Positions 58,638 to 64,000 of a stretch of DNA of 64,000 nt are shown here, in pieces. The stretch's first letter is position 1. Every line of letters starts with the position of its first letter. The DNA is from Candidatus Melainabacteria bacterium (GTDB lineage Bacteria > Cyanobacteriota > Vampirovibrionia > Obscuribacterales > Obscuribacteraceae), in assembly GCA_003242885.1 (NCBI GenBank), contig QKMZ01000005.1, positions 496,001 through 560,000 of the forward strand, written 5' to 3'. The notes under the pieces are model-generated. The model was not told where the DNA came from, did no database searches, and saw only the letters and a program-made list of their open reading frames with translations. The translations under genes and the position numbers were made by a program.

Positions 58638-60140
58638 TCAAAGTTTGGCCAATTCTTCAGAGCGCGCAAAAACGCCAGGAAGTGTGAAGTGAAATGTACT
58701 TCCTTTGTCTACTTCTGATGTCGCCCAGATTTTGCCATTGTGCAGTTGAACTATCGAGCGGCAAATAGAAAGTCCCAAACCCGACCCCTTAGCCCCTTCG
58801 GAGCCTTTCGAATCGCCCTTGACCTGCTGGAAGCGGTCAAAGATCGTCTCCAGCTTTTCCTGGGGAATTCCAGTGCCTTGATCTGTGACTTGTATCTCGA
58901 CATTATTGCTGCGTCGATGAGCGGACAGGGTTATTTTGTCGCCTTTGCGCGAGTACCTGACCGCATTCGAGACCAAGTTGAATAAGACGCGGTTGATCTT
59001 TTCGGCATCCGCATGCACCACGAAGTCAGTGTCTTCAATAACAAGTTCTATGCCGTGCTGGCTTATCCATGTGGCTGTATTTGCCCGCACATCTTCGAAC
59101 AGTTCTCGCACCTCAACGTCATCGGTGCTGAGAGACATAAGACCCGACTTGATTTTTTCGATATCCAGCAGGTCATTTATCAGCAGCATCATTACGGAGC
59201 TGTTACGCTCAGCCAGTTTGACGAATTTTTCTCCTTCTTGGTTGAGTTCTCCGAATGCACCCGTAGATAGTAAATCGAAAAATCCCTGGATGGTGGTCAG
59301 AGGCGAACGCAGGTCGTGTGTGAGCATATTGACCAATTCTTGGCGCTGATTGGCGGTGTTTTCAACATCACTGGCCATGCGTCTGAAGGCTTTATCCAGC
59401 TCGGCAATCTCGTCGGTTCCTAGCAATGCCGGTTGCAACTCTTTTCCGGACGCGAATCGTTTTGCATTGGTGGATATAACTGACAAGCGTGACGTGATTT
59501 CTTTGAACAGGTAAAACGCCAAGAAAAAACTCGCCAACACATTCAGCGCCATTACCAGCAGCGACATCCTCAGAATTCGCTTGCGAAACTCCGCCTGGCG
59601 GGCACCTTCGGCGTCAGCGAGTTCTTTCTCGTGAGAAGCGACAATTGCCAATTCCTCGGTAATCAATCCCTTATATAGCTCGCGAATATGAGACGTCTTG
59701 TTGTCGTAATCATGGAGCAACTTGTCCATGCGCCCGGCCTTCAGGTCGGCTACCGCCTCGTCAAGGATCGATTCCGCTTCGTTCAAATTATTGAGCGATT
59801 TGCGAATCATCGGCTGCAGGTCTGGCCGGTCTTTTGTCATCTGGACGAGCTTTGCGTACTGTTCGCGCAGTTGCGGAAACAGCTGCTTATAGCGTTGATC
59901 CAGAAAGCCCTGGTTCAACCAGCGTTTACGGTTGTTGCTTACGACATTCCATACTTCAAAAATTGAAGAAACCAATTGATTTAAGCTGTTGGAAAGCTGC
60001 CTTGCTTTCAACGCAGCCCGAGACTCTTTCTCTGCCTCATTTTGAAGATGAAAGATAAACCCTACGAATCCGAGCTCGAATATTACCGGCACGGAAATAA
60101 GAATTAGAATCTTTGCTGTGAGCGATAGAGTCCGTCTCAT
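58638..60140 (-). CDS. HAMP histidine kinase (C), no PAS
   Basis: 500 residues. N-terminal helix ISVPVIFELGFVGFIF shares its pattern with kinases A and B. An extracytoplasmic helical domain runs to about residue 185; then a second helix, a HAMP domain (GTDEIAELDKAFRRM), HisKA with MLTHDLRSPL (His near 274), and ATPase motifs NAVRYSRKG, DQGTGIPQE and GSGLGLSICR. GGGAG precedes ATG 60140. Divergent from the response regulator at 60310, so the two could pair. Confidence 0.93.
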   Translation of the reverse strand: MRRTLSLTAKILILISVPVIFELGFVGFIFHLQNEAEKESRAALKARQLSNSLNQLVSSIFEVWNVVSNNRKRWLNQGFLDQRYKQLFPQLREQYAKLVQMTKDRPDLQPMIRKSLNNLNEAESILDEAVADLKAGRMDKLLHDYDNKTSHIRELYKGLITEELAIVASHEKELADAEGARQAEFRKRILRMSLLVMALNVLASFFLAFYLFKEITSRLSVISTNAKRFASGKELQPALLGTDEIAELDKAFRRMASDVENTANQRQELVNMLTHDLRSPLTTIQGFFDLLSTGAFGELNQEGEKFVKLAERNSSVMMLLINDLLDIEKIKSGLMSLSTDDVEVRELFEDVRANTATWISQHGIELVIEDTDFVVHADAEKINRVLFNLVSNAVRYSRKGDKITLSAHRRSNNVEIQVTDQGTGIPQEKLETIFDRFQQVKGDSKGSEGAKGSGLGLSICRSIVQLHNGKIWATSEVDKGSTFHFTLPGVFARSEELAKL

Positions 60141-60309
60141 CTGGCTCCCGTGCCCAGAAATGCACTTTGAGCAATATTAGCACCGTTTCTTGAAAGGGTC
60201 ACTGAGGCGGCATTTTACCCATTTGAGTGAGCAAAGACGTGACTGAGCCCTACACCTGCTATATTCTTCTAGGTCTGTTACTCCGTACTCTCAGGTTTAG
60301 GGCTTAAGC

Positions 60310-60987
60310 GTGGCGAAGATACTTCTCGTTGAAGATGACAAAGATCTGTCATTGACGGTGAGCAAATGGTTGGAAGCGCAAAATTATGCTATCGACACCG
60401 CATTTGATGGCACTGAAGGCTATGAATATCTGAAGCGCGGACGTTATGAAGTGATTATTCTAGATTGGCAATTGCCCGGAATGACTGGAGTTGAGCTGGC
60501 AAAAAAGTTTCGCGCAGAAGGCGGAGCCACTCCTATTTTGATGCTAACCGGTAAAGGAAAAGTAGAAGACAAAGAAGAAGGTCTTGACGCCGGCGCCGAC
60601 GATTATTTGACAAAACCTTTTAATATGCGTGAGTTGACAGCACGTATCCGCGCGCTTCTACGGCGCTCGCCAACACCCGCTGGTCAGACTTTGAAGGTCG
60701 CAGAGATAGAACTAGATCCGCAAAAGCGCTTATTGAAAAAGAACGGTGTAGCAGTGCACGTAGTGCCCAAAGATTTTGCCGTGCTCGAATTCCTCATGCG
60801 CTATCCAGGCGAGGTGTTTAGTGCCGAGGCGCTCTTGCAGCGAGTTTGGAGTTTTGATAGCGAAGCATCTACAGATGCTGTTCGTACGTCTGTAAAGCGC
60901 TTGCGCAAGGCACTCGATGATGGTGCCGACGAGAAGAACTCTTGCATAGAGAATGTTCGTACCCTTGGTTATCGTTTGCGCGTCTAG
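60310..60987 (+). CDS. OmpR/PhoB-type response regulator
   Basis: 225 residues from GTG 60310. Receiver domain with LVEDD, phosphorylation site Asp52 in IILDWQLPG, LMLTGKG and the Lys in DYLTKPF. The C-terminal winged-helix DNA-binding domain has FAVLEFLMRYPGEVFS and VRTSVKRLRKAL, then IENVRTLGYRLRV. Its start is 169 bases from the divergent kinase C; this gap holds a TATATT at 60258-60263 that may be a -10. It is the only regulator seen for three kinases here. Confidence 0.95.
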   Translation: MAKILLVEDDKDLSLTVSKWLEAQNYAIDTAFDGTEGYEYLKRGRYEVIILDWQLPGMTGVELAKKFRAEGGATPILMLTGKGKVEDKEEGLDAGADDYLTKPFNMRELTARIRALLRRSPTPAGQTLKVAEIELDPQKRLLKKNGVAVHVVPKDFAVLEFLMRYPGEVFSAEALLQRVWSFDSEASTDAVRTSVKRLRKALDDGADEKNSCIENVRTLGYRLRV

Positions 60988-61201
60988 GGATAAGGCTCGC
61001 CGAGGCGGACCACGCGCTTAAAAACGGCGCCGGTGTTTGTCTTGCAATCTTGTCACTATTTTGTCACTTTTGATCGACGCAAAGCCTGAGCCTGTGGCTT
61101 TCGTGGGACTTCTACGAAGCGTGGGAATTCCCCCAGTGACTCGCCGAATTCGCGTCGCTAATATGCGCATAGATCCCCTTGCACGCAAAATTGAGGTTCC
61201 T

Positions 61202-62119
61202 ATGGGACGCGGAGAAAGAGAAGCCGTCACCGACGGCTCGGGTAGTTCTGCCCAGAATAAAGCAACTGAACTTTTCCAAGACGTAAGCGGCAGTATTAGC
61301 GGTTTTTTCAATCGCAATAAAAAGAAAGTCGAAGAACAGATCAGTAATATCGATACGGATCAACTCAAAGAACAAGCAGGCCGCATCGGCGAGTCTCTAG
61401 GGCGGGTAGCACGCGATCAGGCTCAGCAAGAAGTTAATGGCGTGCGTCGCGACGTCGACCAGGCAAGAAAAGGCAACTACGAGCCTCTGATCAAACGCGG
61501 CATTGAGGTCGGTACCTTTGGTGCCGGTGGCATCGCCGGAGAAGTGGCGAAGCGATTCGGTCTGGGCGGCAAGATTACGGACTTTGCCGAGAAAAAACTT
61601 GTACAAGCAACACGCGTTGACACTGCTGGTTTTGTCAAAAATTTGGATGAGATGTTCAAAACTGTCGACACCAACGGCGACAATTTTATGGACAAATCTG
61701 AAATCGAAGCGGCGCAGAAAGATAAGGTTTTCTGGGCGCAATATGCATTCTCTTTCAAATATCTCGGCGACAAATATGACCAGTTGCAGAATCTCAGTAA
61801 TGATGAATGGTTCAGTGAAGACAATGGCATTTCTCGAGGCGACGTAAAAGCATTGGCGAAAGCTGTTGAAAGTGGCACCGGATTTGGTGCGGCCCTCGGC
61901 AATGCATTCAATAATACCTGGGATACCACCTGGCACGCAGGCGTCGCCGGCGGAGCAGCAGGTCTCGGGCATGCCTTCCTCAAAGGCGGAGCAGGCTCAG
62001 CTCGGACCGGTCTGATTGTGGGCGGTATTGCATTTGCCGGCGGCTTGGTACACGACACAGCCGATTACCTGCTATTTAGACGTGGAAAGTTAGAAACAAC
62101 AATCAAAGATTTGGGTTAA
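61202..62119 (+). CDS. EF-hand calcium-binding protein with glycine-rich C-terminus
   Basis: 305 residues from ATG 61202, with GAGGTTCCT right before it; earlier ATG 61163 has no SD. N-terminal helical, charged region, then one canonical EF-hand loop DTNGDNFMDKSE (near 156-167) with Asp/Asn at positions 1, 3, 5, 9 and Glu 12, and a possible second, looser loop in DNGISRGDV. The C-terminal third is hydrophobic and Gly/Ala-rich (GVAGGAAGLGHAFLKGG, GLIVGGIAFAGGL), suggesting membrane insertion. No signal peptide. Family not recognised. Confidence 0.7.
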   Translation: MGRGEREAVTDGSGSSAQNKATELFQDVSGSISGFFNRNKKKVEEQISNIDTDQLKEQAGRIGESLGRVARDQAQQEVNGVRRDVDQARKGNYEPLIKRGIEVGTFGAGGIAGEVAKRFGLGGKITDFAEKKLVQATRVDTAGFVKNLDEMFKTVDTNGDNFMDKSEIEAAQKDKVFWAQYAFSFKYLGDKYDQLQNLSNDEWFSEDNGISRGDVKALAKAVESGTGFGAALGNAFNNTWDTTWHAGVAGGAAGLGHAFLKGGAGSARTGLIVGGIAFAGGLVHDTADYLLFRRGKLETTIKDLG

Positions 62120-62180
62120 CCACCTGATTGAAAGCCATTTGGTGGTAAGGTATTGACGTTGAGAATCGGAAATACCGAAC

Positions 62181-63212
62181 TTGCGCCGCGCGCCTGCAAT
62201 CATCTTGGCAATAGCCGCACTGTTATCTGCTAATGCGGACGACTCAGGCGCGGCTACGCCAAACGCCGCACCTGCCGTTGTTTCACGCGATCTAGAAACA
62301 GAAAATAAGGTCGTTCAGGTATTGGGTTCGTATAACTTGGATGGCTGGAACGCTCAGCCTCTGCAGATCTTTCCGCGAGTTATGGCATCCGGCGGAGCTT
62401 CGGCAAAGCCTGATGCGCAAGTTGCCGATATGATCCCGGCCTATCAATTATTCGGCTTGGAGCCTCAAATTTACGACATACTTGCGGAATTTGGTATTCG
62501 CAAGTGTTGCAGAAGGACATATCAACGCGGGCAGCGTTTTATCCATGCAGTTGTTTACTTTTTCTCCACGCCAGAAGGTGCCTATGGAGCATACAACTAC
62601 ATGAGGCAAGGTTCTTCGACAATTGTAGTGCGTGGTGCAGGGTCGAGCGAAGACGACCAGAGCATCTCGTTTTGGAAAGGACAGAGTTTTGTTCGTCTAT
62701 CACAAACGTCTGAGGAAGACGAAGAGAGCAAAGAAGCCTTGCGCACAATCGCACAGGTAGTTGATTCGACGATTCAGCCCACATCATTGCCTCCTCTTGT
62801 GCTCAATCAACTTCCCGTTATAGATCGAGTAAAAGGCACAGAAAAACTTGTGATGGGACCAAATTCCGGACGTAAGTTTTTCCCAGCGCCGTATGTTGCT
62901 TCTCTATCGTTAGAACGCGCGAGAGCAGCAGTTACTGCCGACTATAGATTTCAAATGCCACCTGAAAGGCTCAAGCTCTTAGTGATCGATTACGGTAATG
63001 TTTCGCTCGCTAGCTCGGTATACGAAAGCTATCGAAACAACATCGATGAAGAGCATGAAGCCAAAAACATAAGTGATGCCAGTACTCCAACCGGTATCGT
63101 CAAACTGGACAATGGTTACATGCTGGTTCAGCTGCGGGGTTCGCGCATTTTTGTAATTATGGGCGCGCGCAAAAAAGTTTCTCCCCTGATGCTCGCGCGT
63201 CAAATCCCTTAG
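62181..63212 (+). CDS. secreted hypothetical protein, DUF6599-like
   Basis: 343 residues from TTG 62181. A signal-like N-terminus (AIILAIAALLSANA) is followed by an alpha-beta domain with YQLFGLEPQIYDILAEFG, a Cys pair (RKCCRR) and VVYFFSTPEGAYGAYNYM, a pattern I associate with DUF6599-type proteins; a second half repeats a similar layout (YESYRNN, IFVIMGARKKVS). 62 bases after the EF-hand gene on the same strand, possibly cotranscribed. Function unknown. Confidence 0.65.
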   Translation: MRRAPAIILAIAALLSANADDSGAATPNAAPAVVSRDLETENKVVQVLGSYNLDGWNAQPLQIFPRVMASGGASAKPDAQVADMIPAYQLFGLEPQIYDILAEFGIRKCCRRTYQRGQRFIHAVVYFFSTPEGAYGAYNYMRQGSSTIVVRGAGSSEDDQSISFWKGQSFVRLSQTSEEDEESKEALRTIAQVVDSTIQPTSLPPLVLNQLPVIDRVKGTEKLVMGPNSGRKFFPAPYVASLSLERARAAVTADYRFQMPPERLKLLVIDYGNVSLASSVYESYRNNIDEEHEAKNISDASTPTGIVKLDNGYMLVQLRGSRIFVIMGARKKVSPLMLARQIP

Positions 63213-63242
63213 CGCTATTTGCTTTTGTGTTCATTGTGAACC

Positions 63243-63278
63243 GAAAAGAGAAACACCCCCGCACCAGGCGAGGGTGTT
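63243..63278 (-). terminator. intrinsic terminator after the Trp/Asn-rich gene
   Basis: AACACCC (63252-63258) pairs with GGGTGTT (63272-63278), with inner CGC/GCG pairing. On the minus strand it is followed by TTCTCTTTTC. It may also serve the convergent gene at 62181. Confidence 0.6.
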
Positions 63279-63317
63279 CGAGCGATTCATTAGACTGAGA
63301 GTATCAAGAGGGATTGA

Positions 63318-64000
63318 TTAGTCCCTTCTGTCTCTCCATTCTTTCTGGTTAAGTTTTTGCTGTCTTTGCTCCAACTGTTGGCGCTCTTTTCTGCTAAGGC
63401 GACCGTCAGACATCATTTGAGATTGCTTTTGCTGCAATTGGGCTCTTTGCTTGTTGAGTTGATTTTGTTCTTGAGCGGTTATCCCTGCTCCTGGCACACC
63501 ATCGCCTCTGCGGTTCCAATTGTTATTCCAGTTCTTTGATCTCCAGTTGTTGTACTGGTTCCAGTTGTTTTTGGTGACCCATTTGCCGTTGTCCCAGTGA
63601 CCATAGCGCCAGTCATTGTTATTTGGCTTGTAATTTCTGGACCATGACCACGGATTATTTCCGAGCATTTGACGGTCATTACTTTCTCTGTACACGTCTT
63701 GCGAAAGTTGATCGAGTTGTTGGTCGATTGTCCTTTGATCGGAAGGGCTGATACCATCTCTCGAGAGCTGGAATTTCAACGCATTGATGTCGTTGAGACG
63801 GTTTTGCAGACGATTGGCTTCGTCCGGTGTCAAGCTTCCGTTGGCTCTACCAGCATTGATACGAGCTTGCTCATTCGATACTAGTGAATTCAGATTCCAG
63901 TGCTGAAAGCTTGGCAAATTGAGCCAATTCTGTGCTTGTGCGGGACTTGCAATTGCTGCAACCGTTGCGACCGCAAGCAACGATAGTGCTAAACGCTTCA
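63318..64000 (-). CDS. secreted Trp/Asn-rich protein, 5' end at window edge
   Basis: Reading the last bases, the frame continues to the window edge as ..KRLALSLLAVATVAAIASPAQA; the two bases TG before the AAG at the edge suggest the ATG lies across position 64001, so just one base is missing. A signal peptide ending AQA is followed by a helical part (INAGRANGSLTPDEANRLQNRL), a Trp/Asn/Gly-rich middle (NNWRSKNWNNNWNRRG), and a Gln/Arg-rich helical C-terminus with GRLSRKERQQLEQRQQKLN. The first and last parts share an LTxxE/LSxxE-type helical motif. Function unknown; terminator follows. Confidence 0.72.
   Translation of the reverse strand, partial: KRLALSLLAVATVAAIASPAQAQNWLNLPSFQHWNLNSLVSNEQARINAGRANGSLTPDEANRLQNRLNDINALKFQLSRDGISPSDQRTIDQQLDQLSQDVYRESNDRQMLGNNPWSWSRNYKPNNNDWRYGHWDNGKWVTKNNWNQYNNWRSKNWNNNWNRRGDGVPGAGITAQEQNQLNKQRAQLQQKQSQMMSDGRLSRKERQQLEQRQQKLNQKEWRDRRD

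Noticed and set aside
61037-61201. Earlier start for the EF-hand gene
   Set aside because: The added residues do not look like coding sequence and lack an SD, while ATG 61202 has GAGG at ideal distance.
1-64000. CRISPR arrays, insertion sequences, integrase or attachment sites
   Set aside because: No regularly spaced repeats, transposase motifs, or direct repeats beside a tRNA were found by eye.

Overview
The window looks like a bacterial chromosome segment of roughly balanced base composition, with no rRNA, tRNA, CRISPR array, insertion sequence or prophage that I can recognise. Standard housekeeping genes are mixed with many secreted, TPR-rich and low-complexity proteins. Lipobox lipoproteins, signal peptides, a DapF (diaminopimelate) wall pathway, MurJ/FtsI/FtsQ division genes, a FecCD-type ABC importer and large PAS histidine kinases fit a diderm-like, free-living organism. 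The abundance of TPR proteins and the gene style suggest the non-photosynthetic cyanobacterial sister lineage (Vampirovibrionia/Melainabacteria, Obscuribacterales-like). That placement is an inference from style and not from a marker comparison.

Layout. 0-5 kb: a Rieske protein, dodecin, dxr-upp, and a lipoprotein with beta-propeller-like repeats. 5-9.3 kb: three tandem paralogous secreted TPR proteins plus an unknown soluble protein. 9.4-14.3 kb: mnmE, a small unknown gene and thrS, then an HU protein with a histone-H1-like tail. 14.3-21.3 kb: the translation/transcription cluster rimP-nusA-ylxR-infB-rbfA-truB followed by a CPBP protease, all on the minus strand, with an apparent terminator inserted between nusA and ylxR. 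21.5-24.1 kb: ybeY, dgkA and a Tyr/Asn/Arg-rich repeat protein. 24.1-27.2 kb: a FecE/FecCD importer without a binding protein, divergent from a cysteine desulfurase. 27.2-32.7 kb: three more TPR proteins and an aldehyde dehydrogenase. 32.9-37.2 kb: a secreted 5'-nucleotidase whose 5' end overlaps a divergent secreted protein, a small membrane protein, and a GAF-like single-domain protein preceded by a structured leader.

37.2-47.5 kb is a cell-envelope block. On the minus strand lie a zinc-ribbon membrane protein, rsmH, an FtsL-like protein, ftsI and murJ. Then an M55 D-aminopeptidase faces away from the pair dapF-ftsQ, and mazG follows after a cluster of palindromes. rsmH has no ordinary start codon in front of its conserved N-terminus. 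47.8-51.4 kb: UDP-glucose dehydrogenase and UDP-glucuronate decarboxylase (a UDP-xylose pathway) followed by a secreted von Willebrand A protein. 51.7-53 kb: a stress-type membrane protein and a GntR/FCD regulator sharing a perfect 19-bp operator-like palindrome. 53-61 kb is a signalling block with three histidine kinases sharing a similar N-terminus, a GGDEF-like protein with a ruined active site, a coiled-coil lipoprotein and one OmpR-type response regulator. 61-64 kb: an EF-hand protein, a secreted unknown, and a Trp/Asn-rich secreted protein cut off at the edge.

No single locus is an obvious new defence or mobile system. The best leads are the missing start of rsmH, the 5'-overlapping divergent secreted genes, the three-kinase array with a degenerate GGDEF protein, the H1-tailed HU, the tandem TPR family and the YTHGGRDG repeat protein. 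Coordinates of starts were chosen by Shine-Dalgarno (SD) fit and family length. All family assignments are from reading the proteins by eye.
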